Shown here: positions 11,103 to 21,253 of the stretch, piece after piece
Numbering within the stretch: position 1 is the stretch's first letter
Layout: the number at the start of each line of letters is the position of its first letter
Source of the DNA: Cylindrodendrum hubeiense
Lineage: Eukaryota; Ascomycota; Sordariomycetes; Hypocreales; Nectriaceae
DNA length: 64,000 nucleotides
Assembly: GCA_014621425.1 (NCBI GenBank)
Contig: JAANBB010000007.1
Coordinates: 62,001-126,000, forward strand
Direction: 5' to 3'
The notes under the pieces: generated by a model
Told to the model about the DNA's origin: nothing
Seen by the model: only the letters and a program-made list of their open reading frames with translations
Database searches by the model: none
Program-made: the position numbers and the translations under genes

Positions 11103-12460
11103 ATGTCACCAAAGCTCTTCTCCCAATCGTCCGCTCCTTGGTTAGCGAGGCTAACCATTGTGCTTGCTTTCGTCTCTCGAACATTGCAAGCTGACTCAGA
11201 CCCCGTTGAGACTCCTACACCTATCCCTACGTCCGTGAGCGACGTCACCGACGTTTTCAATGTCATGTCAGGCACTGAGAAAGGTGGTTGTGATGCCTAC
11301 GACGTCAATGAGTGGTTCCATAACGCGTGGTTCTTCGCTTCCGAGGCAAACGATGCTTTGATGGATGCTCGAAATGCCAAAGCTAGGGGTGTTACGGATG
11401 CCGACAGTCAAGAGTATATATCGACCTTTTTCGGCATAGACGCGGCAGACGACTCCTTTGATTCCCTCACCGAAAGGATGAAAGGCAAGTTGTCCCGAAA
11501 CCACTGATACCTAAATATTATCTACCATGGGCAACGACTAATTCATAATATCAGATGACCTGAGTGAGGTGATCGCTGCCTTCATGAATAGGATACCCGG
11601 GGACGATGTGCCGTGGATCTTTTGTGACAGCACATCTGCTGTGGGTGAGAATCCCCATTCAATTTGGTCTCTTCTGAGTAGTGCGATACTGACCTTTTAT
11701 GATAAAGCGGCAAAATGGTCCGATGTAGCTTTGACAGCAGGCACAGGCGCCGTGGATGCGGAAGGCAGGAAGATCCAAGAAGTTTATGCAGTGCTGTATG
11801 AAGAAAACTGGTTAAAAAGAAACAGGGACATAAAGCAGGAGAAAAACAAAGCAGAAAGGGCAAAATTGCCGAGGCCGTTCAGTATGTATCCCCGCTTCAA
11901 ATTTCTGGATTGATTCAGCACATGTCTGACATCCAGGTTCAGTTCCATTTTGGGTGGATGCCTTGAAGGCGTATCGCTACGCCGAGACCGGGGACTACTG
12001 TTCCAAGAACTACAAGCGGAACATGGCCGGCACCGACGACAACTTCCAGCCAACCACCATCACTTTCTGTCCCAAAAACTGGAAATCGGTCCATTACAAA
12101 GAAATCCACGAGTTTCCTGCGACATTGGAAGAGGAAGGAGTATCTATCAATGAGTTTACGATTGAGGGCCTCACTTTTTTCCACGAAATGTTCCACAACG
12201 CCTTGTTGAACAAGCACACACCAGATACTGCATGTGAGTTGCGGCTGAACATTTAGATAACGTCGAAGAGGGCTAACATTGCGTCCTTAGATTCAATTGG
12301 GGAAATTACCAGGGCCGTCGAACTGGAAGATGGAGAGTTTATCTCGCAGGAGGAGGCAATTGCGAATCCGGAATCATGGACTCTCTTTGCATTGGCATGG
12401 TACCTAGGGCATAGGTACCCAGATTACACATTTGCTAGTACGGAGTCCAAGCTCAAGTAA
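11103..12460 (+). CDS. Secreted HExxH metallopeptidase (deuterolysin/aspzincin-like)
   Basis: Four exons: 11103-11484, 11555-11881, 11937-12233 and 12291-12460, 391 residues. Intron 1 has a GC-AG boundary (AAGGCAAGT); the others are GT-AG. The acceptor of exon 3 could instead be six bases later (11943), also in frame. A hydrophobic signal peptide covers residues about 12-30 (ARLTIVLAFVSRTLQA). The zinc-binding motif is 'TFFHEMFHN' with H319, E320 and H323. The downstream 'ESWTLFALAWYLGHRYPD' resembles the C-terminal helix of the fungal M35/lysine-specific metallo-endopeptidase-like group. In that group an aspartate is the third zinc ligand; I cannot assign it with certainty here. It is probably an extracellular peptidase. 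The zincin motif and secretion signal are clear; the subfamily is inferred. Confidence 0.75.
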
Positions 12461-12590
12461 ACCTACTTGTCTGCTTTGTAAGTGTGTTCAATACCTCGGA
12501 GGGACTCTTGTTACTTTCAATCAGAGGAAAACAACATCATGTAGAAACATCAGGGTAACTTAGGTGGTTGGTTAGGTTGTCTAGACTGCC

Positions 12591-13379
12591 TCAAAGAGAA
12601 CCCAAACGATCGATTGCCTCATCAAGCTTCTTTTGAAGCCTGTTCTTTCGGCTAAGTGCGTCCTCATATATAATGCTAACATGCTCAAAATCCACATGAA
12701 CCGATTGCCAACCCAAAACGCCCAGAGCTTTCAAGGCGTTCTCAAAATCATCCAGAGCGAGCGGATAGGCTACATGGCCGTCTAGGTAAACAATCCTCTT
12801 GTCGGTACGCTTGAATTTCTGCTCCAGTTCCTTATTCACCCAGTTATGACACCACACACTTGCCAGTACGTTCTCCTCATTCCAAGTTTGTACCCCATCG
12901 AGCCATCCAAAGGTTGGAGGCTCCCGATAACAGCGCGGGTTTGGTATCCCAGAGGCTGGCGTATGAACAAGATCCTTTGCGTTCCACACTGCCTCCTGAG
13001 TCTCGGGAGAGATTGATTTGGGCCAGTAGGCTGTTAGAATCTCGGTATTGGGGCCAGATCCGTAGCCGAACATTGTGTTAGAAAAGACAATGATGTGCGT
13101 TTGTGGATCCATAGAATTGGCGCCCAGGTTGGCCATCAACTTTTCGTACTGAGGCGACCTTTTGAATTCGTCATAGACCTTGGGCGATTCCCAGCCAACA
13201 GCCAGAAAACAGTCGTGGGGGGATTCCACAATACGCCCGTAAAAAGGCGTGCGGATGTAGTGTCTCCAAGGAGTAAGTGGCTCAAAGATCGTGTCGTCAA
13301 TCGGATCAGAATTCACTCGGAACTTAGTCCACGCAGAAATCCCGAGTTCGGTCCATTCGGAAGCTTTTTGGGCACACAT
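12591..13379 (-). CDS. Hypothetical protein, possible dimeric alpha/beta-barrel (ABM-like)
   Basis: An intronless frame of 262 residues from the ATG at 13379. No in-frame ATG lies upstream. I do not recognise the family with certainty. The pattern 'GRIVESPHDCFLAVGWESPKVYDEFKRSPQYEKLM' (shown by key words only: VGWES, YDEFKRSP) resembles a ferredoxin-like/ABM monooxygenase half-barrel. In those, a tryptophan-containing strand precedes a helix ending in 'SP.Y..L'. A second similar unit may lie near the C-terminus ('LGVLGWQSVHVDFEHV'). There is no signal peptide or membrane segment. Composition is ordinary for a real gene. It converges with the metallopeptidase gene, 131 bp apart. Confidence 0.6.
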   Translation of the reverse strand: MCAQKASEWTELGISAWTKFRVNSDPIDDTIFEPLTPWRHYIRTPFYGRIVESPHDCFLAVGWESPKVYDEFKRSPQYEKLMANLGANSMDPQTHIIVFSNTMFGYGSGPNTEILTAYWPKSISPETQEAVWNAKDLVHTPASGIPNPRCYREPPTFGWLDGVQTWNEENVLASVWCHNWVNKELEQKFKRTDKRIVYLDGHVAYPLALDDFENALKALGVLGWQSVHVDFEHVSIIYEDALSRKNRLQKKLDEAIDRLGSL

Positions 13380-16340
13380 GTCGGTCGGGGGCCGAGGCAA
13401 AATGCGCAGTTGGAGATCATGTTGGAGATGATGAGTTCTCAGTTGGTTGTGGCCCTGCGTAGGGGCTTTTATAGGTACTTAGGTGGGGTGCTTGGAGCTG
13501 GGAAAGCACATGCCTGCCTGAGGCGGCACACTCGTTCACTTCAAGGTGTTGGTAGGTGTTTGACGACCGGGTCTGCCTTGGTACAACAACGAAGACACAT
13601 GGTTAGGTATTACTGCCGTGCAGATCCCTGACCACAAGAGCTTTTAACAATATACGGTCACGTGAGATCAAGCTGACAATCCTGGTTCAGCAAATTGTTA
13701 TTATCTCTTTGTTCTCCTCTTGGCCAGTGATCTGGACGCTATGGCAAACAAGGCACCTCATATACAATTCGGTATTTTATTAAACCTAATGCCGGTATCA
13801 CGATAATCTCCTCTAGCTGCCCAGGACTCGATCAACGAACCACATACTAGCTTGCTGAACAGCAAAATTAGCAGGTATGTCATAAACCGGGATAATAACT
13901 TGTTCTGATGGCTTTGCATTCCTTGGATAATAGCCGCAGCTGGAAAAACTTGCCCACTCGGGATTCATTTGTCCTAGATTTTAAGCATGTATACATATAT
14001 GTGGAACAGTCTCCCACAATTCATATCCTATCAGCTCTCCAACGCCCCTGAGATCATCTTTGTAGTATTATCTGAGCACTTAATTCCAGGCTACCGTCAG
14101 ATTCATCTACGAATAGAATCCCAGGATGTATTTTATATCTGTCTCAATACCAGCCGCGGGAAAAGGGATTAATAACTCCGTTAATGTGTGACATAACTGA
14201 GCTGGATGATTTTGTGTTCAGTCCTTGAAAGGCTGATGGAGCCTCTAACAGAGGGTTTCTTGGGAAAGAAGATGTAGTAGTCTTGGACTGGATGCAAGGG
14301 ATCTGGGTCTTTGAGACCTGGCGCCAGTCTCATCATCTATACGATGTGATAGTTCCTCAACTATAGGGGGGGAGCTGAGCTAATGCGAGCTGAGGGGACA
14401 GCTAAGCTGAAGTCGAGCTAGCGTGCGAGAAGGCCGTAAAAGCGGACATCCGTGCTACATCACGTGTAGCTTGTGTTTCGTCTCATAATACCACAAATTG
14501 TTTAAAATTAACAAGGGTATAACGGTTCGCGTTAAGACTCTAGGGTAGGACGAAAGCGCCTTTTTCATCTCCTTGCCCACCGATAACTACCAAGAGATGC
14601 ATCGGAATGTCAGATCATAAGATAGGAATTGGAGTGCTGGTATGTGGTAGGAGGGTGCAAGAGACGATCAGAAACGCATTGACTCACTCTTTGAATAGGT
14701 GTTATGCTTAAAATAAATATACTAGTACACAGGTGATGTGTCTGTGGCATGGGCATAATTACAGATAAGGGACTGTTGACAAATGCATAAAATAAACAAG
14801 CCTGACCGATATTATCTGTTAGTAGTATCGGATCAAATGAGCTAAAGGACGGTAAATTGAGCTTACCTAGTAGAAAATTATACTAAGGAGCACTCATAGC
14901 AATGATTGAGGAGGATGATCACAAACAATGTTAATCGCGATACCTGAATCCTACACTGCAGCTCCCAATGACGGACTAATTAACCTTAACAATTGTCAGA
15001 ACTTTCGATAAGAGGCAGTCCAGATCTAATGGACTTACATCCTAGCTGTCACACAATCAAGAACGTCTCTTAAGGCATCTCACACTGCAAGACCAAGGGA
15101 CCCCAACTCACTGGCACGAAAGAAAATCATAGATACTACTACAACTGAAACGAATATGTAAAAAATTGTGCAACGTAATGCATGCATGTTTGTCTATACC
15201 CTTGTCTGAATGTTCACGTTTTTATTCTGCTCCCACCAACTATTCACCGCAGTGATTTTCTGTAAATCAAAACTTTAGCTATGACTTGATATATGTCAGA
15301 GCCTCGATATCCCCTGGGAAAATAGTCTTATCGAGACGTAAACTTTCCGTGGAATGGCAGGATTGAGCATCCGCCCTCGCTCGTTGCATCCGCACCGTTC
15401 CGTTGGCAAATAGCACAGCAAATAATAGCGCTTTGTGGGGTTCTATGTGCAAAAATAGCCAGGTAACCACATAATATAGCTGAAAGGGGAAACTCTTTCG
15501 AGCTAAAGTCTGCATTGTCGTAGTCAATCACCGAAATTGTGGATCGAGCTAAGAACCTTGTTCAGGAAAATCCTACCGAGCCCAAATAACGAAACACCGG
15601 CGTGGTGCCGAATTGCGTTTATCATACAGACCGGATAATGTGATGGAATTGATGAAGAGGAAAGCTCTTGTTTCTATTTAATTGACGGCTCAAAAGAGCA
15701 TCTTTGTCGAGATATCTAGAGTTGAAAGGAAGGTCTGATCCGTTGTGGATGCGACTGTTGAATCCGGCCTGCCCCGATCAGGGTCGCATGAAAGGAATAG
15801 TCCTGATCCTAGTTACATCAAGAAATGCGGTTCCGTCTGATCAGGGTTCCGAAGGAAAAGGGTTCCACCAGCTATAGCAGACATCCGGTATATCCTTGTT
15901 CTTTCTGACAACGTTCCTTGAGAGGGAGTAAATATTGAGCTTTGAGGCTACAAAGACGCCTAATTATCTTCCAGTGAAGCTGTGGCCATGATGAACTGTA
16001 TGGGAGTGCAAAAGGCGCTTCATGTTCTTGAAGCATGATTACTGGAGGTACTGGATGCCTTGGGCAAGATTTTGTCTTGAAACTAGTTTCACGTTTCAGA
16101 AAGCTACTATATGTTGCATTGTGGCCTATTTGTAAAACTGCCCCCTTTTAGCAGAGCAGGTATCATGCATAGCTGAGCAAATATAGCTGTCTACTTGAGG
16201 CACTCGGCCGAGACCTACCGTTTTTGATTGCTCGTGATGAACATCCGGAAGGCTGCGGGGCCAAACCAATGCTTTCACCAGCCACCATAGGGCCCGCCAT
16301 TAGAAGAGATTACCGACCAAGAAAGGATGCTAGAACGACC
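13380..16340. other. Gene-poor region of about 3 kb
   Basis: AT-rich with frequent stops in all frames and no supported coding sequence. It contains one copy of a dispersed repeat (14645-15077, listed separately). The open frames in it are shorter than 85 codons and show no family features. Confidence 0.6.
14645..15077 (+). repeat. Dispersed repeat family, copy A
   Basis: Diverged but collinear with 19991-20490. Shared blocks include the pattern around 'gtgcaagagacgatcagaaa', 'ataaacaagcctgaccgat', 'aatcctacactgcag' and 'tggacttacatc', in the same order and orientation. No open frame is conserved. It is probably a degraded transposable element or MITE-like sequence. Boundaries are approximate because they were judged by eye. 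Confidence 0.6.
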
Positions 16341-16355
16341 CATGTTAATCCAACA
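16341..16355 (+). repeat. 15-bp target-site duplication, left copy
   Basis: The sequence catgttaatccaaca is perfectly repeated at 17926-17940. It directly abuts the 3' (CAA)n tail of the retroelement relic, as expected for a target-site duplication made by target-primed reverse transcription. Confidence 0.8.
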
Positions 16356-17925
16356 TTGTTGTTGTTGTTGTTGATTTATTACCATCGTGAAGACACCGGA
16401 GATGCCCACAGAATCCCCTAGGGGGCAAGACAACGTGCTAGGCTGGTGTCTACAGCTAAAGAATCCTAGGTACAGGGTAGCTAGCTTCGGCCGGAGCCGT
16501 CAGCTTGCTAAGATCGACCCGGGGCCCGTACCTCGGACCCGCAGTCCGCGTCACGTATAAGTCTAATTACATCCCTCCACGAGCCGAGATTGCGATCCTT
16601 CTTCCTCTTCCATCTAACAATTAAGCAACCCTATTTGACCTATTATTTCAAGCCCGGCATCCGTCAGCGGATATCCAGGGCACAGCCCAACAACTGCAAT
16701 AGCGACCGATTTTTAAGGGGAACCAGGGGGAAACCACTTTCAAGGCTACTGTGCAGCGCGGCACAGCGCGGGTCCGGAATAACAATCCGGGCCCAGCAAC
16801 AACGCCAAAATAAGGAAATACAAGACAAAGGAAAGGGAAAAAGAGAGTAGATTTTTAGGGGTCTGGAGCAGAAGCGGCTATGACCGCAACTTCCAGGGGG
16901 ATCGAGAGTTCTTAGTAATAATGGGGACAGACTTCCACAAAGAATTTTACTGCCTCTATCATCGTGACGAACTCGCCAAAGTCTTGTCCTAAAACCCGGT
17001 TAATCGTCAGCTTCAGAAAAAGCCCCAACTTTATCCAATAATAACGATCAACCTTACGGCAATAGAAGGGATGGTCGGGTGATTTCCACCATCCGCACAA
17101 GCACTCGAACTATACATTATCGTGGGCAAATCTCTCATGGTATTCAGCAAAGTCTCCGTGGCCAGAGCGAGCTGCGAGGAGGTGCCGGAGCCACTTCCGT
17201 GAAAGCTACAGTTCGGCTGGGCTAGAGGTCTTGGCCTCTAGCTTATAGGATTGGTAAGAGTCTAGAAGATAGTCTTGCCACCAGCTCTTAAAGAGGGTTC
17301 AGGGAAGGGCTCGGGCCTTCCTCTTATTAAAGGCCAGGGACAGAGCCAGTCCGGGTAGTTCTAGAAGCTCCATACCTACTTTGGCTAGCTTATCGGCCTG
17401 TTCATTTCCAGGGATGCCCTTATGGCCAGGGCACCAGCATACAGCTATAGCCCCGTAAGCTCATGCGATCAACTAGAACTCCAGGAACTGGACCTGAGAG
17501 GATTCCGAGGACTGGCCTAGCAGCCCAATTGCTGCAGACATGTTATCAAGACATATATAGATATGTGCATCTGGCTTGACCAGGCTCGTAGCGTAGCACA
17601 GGCCTACTAGGGCTCCGGCGACTTCGGCATCGAAGACTTCAACGGGGCCTAGCCGGGCCAGCCCCTCGCCGATTTTGTGCTTATTGCAATGAATGACATA
17701 CCCGTAGCCCGCAGCTCCTCCGGAGGATCAGGACCCATCTAAATAGACGATGAGATCTATTGCAGCTAGGGTCTCGGTCCAGGCAAGGAAGGCAGGGACG
17801 GCGATATCTTTTAGCTATATGTATAGTTGAACAGGGCTGTAATTCCTTTGCAGGAGGTCAGGCCGAGGCGAGGGCGGGAGCAGTAGGGCTGTTCGTTGTA
17901 GTCGGGTCTTGTAGGCCGGCCTCTG
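16356..17925 (-). mobile_element. 5'-truncated non-LTR retrotransposon (LINE) relic with RNase H domain
   Basis: Read on the minus strand, 17330-17900 encodes a degenerate RNase H domain: 'DLIVYLDGS' (catalytic Asp), 'EVFDAEVAGAL' (Glu), 'ICLDNMSAAIGLL' (Asp) and 'PGHKGIPGNEQADKLAK' (His/Asp). It is followed at about 16912-17300 by the Cys-containing tail common to fungal LINE ORF2 ('HLLAARSGHGDFAEYH', 'CLCGWWKSPDHPFYCRK'). Several in-frame stops (TAG, TGA) interrupt it, at sites where CAG, CGA or TGG would be expected. This fits C-to-T/G-to-A decay such as RIP. The 3' end carries a (CAA)n tail (TTG repeats at 16356-16373 on +). Both ends are flanked by the same 15-bp direct repeat. Reverse transcriptase and endonuclease are missing, so this is a dead, 5'-truncated insertion. 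Confidence 0.85.
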
Positions 17926-17940
17926 CATGTTAATCCAACA
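17926..17940 (+). repeat. 15-bp target-site duplication, right copy
   Basis: Identical to 16341-16355. It marks the 5'-truncation end of the retroelement. Confidence 0.8.
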
Positions 17941-18857
17941 CCTTAATTGGAATAAGGATTGCCTTTCATAAATGATACCACCTTGGCGTTGTACGCAAAG
18001 CTCAATCCGCTTGGAATGCCGTTGTCTATGGGCTTGCGTATCCACAACATAATGGGCCGACTCGCCTGTAGGATGAAACAAAATGAATGCTGCCTGGACG
18101 GAGCTGAATATTACCGGCACCGACCCGTGCGACAATCAAGCAAACTTTCGCCTGGACGGAGGTTGTAATTACCGTATGCCGATCCGAAAACCGGGGCAGA
18201 GCGGCAGGCAGTTTTGCATTGCGCGCTAAATTGGTCGACATGCGCCGCACCAAGCGTCCAGATGATCCACAATGTCAGAGCGAGTCGAACTGATTGGGTC
18301 AAACAGTCGAATCCTACTGGTCGCGTGGTAGTATTTTCGACGAATTGACCTACTTATTGGGAAGGCATTAACCTTCTTAACAACCGTGTTAACAAGCTAT
18401 ACTGACCCCAGATCATACAAGGGTGCAGCTTGTCAGTCTTGACTGATGCTCGCTTCCAAGCCTTGACCGCCAACTGTGGCTCCCATAGGGCTACCCTCAA
18501 CCAGTCAGATGCAAGCTCCGGAGAGTGCCTGGAGATACTGGCGATAGTCTCAGGTATAATTTCGGGCCTGAAGAAGGATTCGAGGCGAAGGAGCAGTATC
18601 AACAACGCACCAGGCGAAGGATCAAGATGTCGTATCGGGAGTTCGACGATGCTTTCATGTGGACTCCTAAGTCGAATTGAACGTGACCTCGTGAGAATAG
18701 ATATAAAAGAGGTCGACGACTCTGCTCAAGAAAGTCTCATCTCTCCATCCTCACACTCACACTCACTTACAACACAAATCACCCAATACCATCTTCGGAC
18801 CAGTTCATCACCCACCTCACTCCTACATCTTTGATTCTTCACATCAACTCTATCGTC
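17941..18857. other. Intergenic, 917 bp, ending in a fungal-type 5' leader
   Basis: No supported gene. The last 130 bp (about 18730-18857) are rich in CT/CA (tcctcacactcacactcac). That is typical of the transcription start and leader of a well-expressed fungal gene, here the small secreted protein that follows. Confidence 0.5.
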
Positions 18858-19470
18858 ATGCACGCCTCCACAGTCTTCGCTGCTGCCATTGCTCTGGCCC
18901 ATGCTGCCATTGCAGCTCCCGCTACGACTCCCAAAGAGCCTCGTGAGATCATTCAGACGTGGCCCGAGCCCATTGAAGCCCAGACCCCTGCGGATGGTAG
19001 CATCCAGAAGCGATTCGCTGGTGGCTGGTGCGGTATTCATGTCCACGGGCACAAGAAGACTGACACCAGCGTTCGATCGGGCTGGATCAAGATTTTGGAT
19101 GCCAGTGGATACCTCGTCTTCGAGAATGCCGAGATTTGGCAGGATTCGGGCTCCATTATTATCGAAGCCCAAGCAGGAGGCATGCCTGAGAAGATGTATG
19201 CCACCATCTTCCCGAGTGGAGATCCCAACAAGGGTAGTATTGTAAGTCTTTGGATCCTCGACACATTTGATGTACTTTTTGTGAATCATGCAACTAACTT
19301 GCCCGTAGGCCGAGTTCCGATACGGTGAAAAGGCGTGGCGCAGCGGAGAATCCCACAGCGAGTACCTTGAAGGAGATCTTCTCATTTGCAAGGTTGGCTA
19401 CTGGAACGATGGCCCTGGTTTGGTGTCTGGCTACAAAGAGATCGACTTGGATTGCGGGTTCTCTTGCTGA
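18858..19470 (+). CDS. Small secreted protein with Kex2-type propeptide site
   Basis: Two exons, 18858-19241 and 19309-19470 (67-bp intron, GTAAGT donor, GTAG acceptor), 181 residues. The signal peptide is clear (MHASTVFAAAIALAHAAIAA, residues 1-20). A proline-rich stretch follows, ending in 'SIQKR' at residues 48-52, a likely Kex2 cleavage site. The mature part would be about 129 residues starting FAGGWCGIH. It carries four cysteines (C58, one in 'LICKVG', two in 'LDCGFSC'), so two disulphides are possible. I do not recognise the family. Signal peptide, dibasic site, small size and low cysteine number fit a secreted effector-like or extracellular beta-rich protein. It sits alone in a repeat-rich, gene-poor stretch. 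Confidence 0.75.
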
Positions 19471-21253
19471 TTTGTTGGGGAACTTTGAGCCACAGGCGGG
19501 GGGAAACGGAGGCTGCACGAGCCTCAAAGGACAAATAGGAGGGGTCTGGTCTCTCCACTGCTAGCAGGACTTTTTCATGTTTTTCTAGTCTTTTACCCCA
19601 CCGGTCCTACAATTGTTGCTTTACATTCAGGGCTCCGGCCCGGCCGCATTTGCAGCCTTTAATTCTTATTATTTTTCTCCCGTCATTGAGTATACTGTTG
19701 AATTCTATATGGTCACACTGTAATGTCATTTATTTGGTCCATTGTAAGTCTGGTTATCGAGTAGCGTTGCTTCTAACATCAGATTTAAACCCTTCTCCGG
19801 AGCGGCTACGCTAGAGCTGTTTTACTGGTGGCGGGGTATGGTTTGTGTCATTGTACACATAACCCCTTCTCACCTGGAGTTAGAAGTAGGCATGCTTTGT
19901 TGTCTGCATCTATATTCCACTTGAGCCATTGAAGGCACTCCCACACAACTGTTATTGTCATGTATAACTCAAAATAGCTCTGTTCTTCAATTCTATTTGA
20001 AACCGTCATTCGATAGTGTGTGAGGGAAAGGTGCAGAGATGGTCAGAGACCTAACAACCAACCCACCCGAAAACAGGCGATGTGACTGTGGTGATAACGG
20101 CACAATGGCGATGCGTCCTCAATGTCGGTAAGGGCGTAGATAAAAGACTCTCAAAGTGAACAAAATAGACCAGCCTGATCGATACCATCAATTGGCACCA
20201 TCTGATCAAACGGTCTTCAATACAATGCGACAAGAACGGGCCAAAAGAGTGTGAATTCAATGTGCCAGAAAAATCGTGTGCTAGATGACCATGACGATGC
20301 TAAAAGGTTGAGAATCCGGATGAATCTGACCGCGATCCCTCAATCCTACCCTGCAGTTCACAATGACTGACTAATTGACCTTATCCAATGACTTCAATGC
20401 CTGCCGGAATGAAATAAAAAGGATATCCCGACCTCAAATGGACTTACATCATGACTGGCACACATACCAGCCAAGAACGCCCTAATAGGCATTTTACCCC
20501 GGAAGACCTGCTATCCCTAACACAATAGGATGTGTCCTTTTCTTTCTCTGATTAGAGTCTCCATCATATGTGACGTTCATAAAATCGACATCCTTGGGCT
20601 CCTCGTGTAGGATTCCAACCTAGTCGGGTGATGCGAATCCCTCAGGTCTTTGATCCGCACGTTAATGTGTATGGGATACGCGAAAGCCAGGATATGACCA
20701 GCGAGAGGGATAACCATGGCAGTTGAATCGTTGGTGGCATCCATGAGAGTGCCGGTAGCGGGAGTGAAAACGGGGCGCTGAGATGGCGGCCACGAGGAAG
20801 GATTTGCTGAGCTTGGTGTAACGACCGAGACCACGAGGACCTAGACGATTAAAGTTGATGTGAAAACTGCATCGAGGGAGAAACAGGGGGCAAATGAAGT
20901 AGGCGTCGAATGGGTTTAATATTGGCTATTGCAAAAATGGCACACCCCTATTGCCTTCCTGCTAGCCCTGGATATCGCCCAACATCGTTCGATGACACTT
21001 TACATACTAGCCTCAGCTCAGTAGCATCTGATTAAGAAAGAAGGGCATCTGGTTATAGCAGCTGTAGTACTGTTAAGCGCCTTTCCATGTATATATTTGC
21101 GGTAGCGGCAAATGTCTATAGGTGTCTAAGATTAAACAATAACGTGATGCCAGTGATCCTCTGGATGAACATGCAAATTCTCCACTCTGTACCACAAGGG
21201 AATTACTCAAACTTCCACTCCATGCTAAGATGCGCTAATGCTAACAGCATATT
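19471..21253. other. Gene-poor region, 1.8 kb
   Basis: Contains copy B of the dispersed repeat (19991-20490). An 85-codon minus-strand frame at 20577-20834 has no recognisable features and is not called. Confidence 0.55.
19991..20490 (+). repeat. Dispersed repeat family, copy B
   Basis: The longest visible copy, collinear with copy A (14645-15077) and, over its first 200 bp, with copy C (53641-53850). Shared elements with C include 'ttctattt', 'gatgcgtcc', 'gatgcatcc'-like blocks and 'agataaaagactct'. Shared elements with A include 'aatcctaccctgcag' and 'tggacttacatc'. No coding capacity is preserved. Ends are approximate. Confidence 0.65.

Noticed and set aside
15279..15531. 82-codon and overlapping 67-codon minus frames in the gene-poor region
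   Set aside because: Two overlapping frames of similar length and no protein-like composition or motif.
19309..19564. Alternative reading of the second exon of the small secreted protein (frame continuing without splicing)
   Set aside because: The GTAAGT/GTAG intron joins two frames that both look like protein and ends in a Cys-rich tail; the unspliced frame does not.
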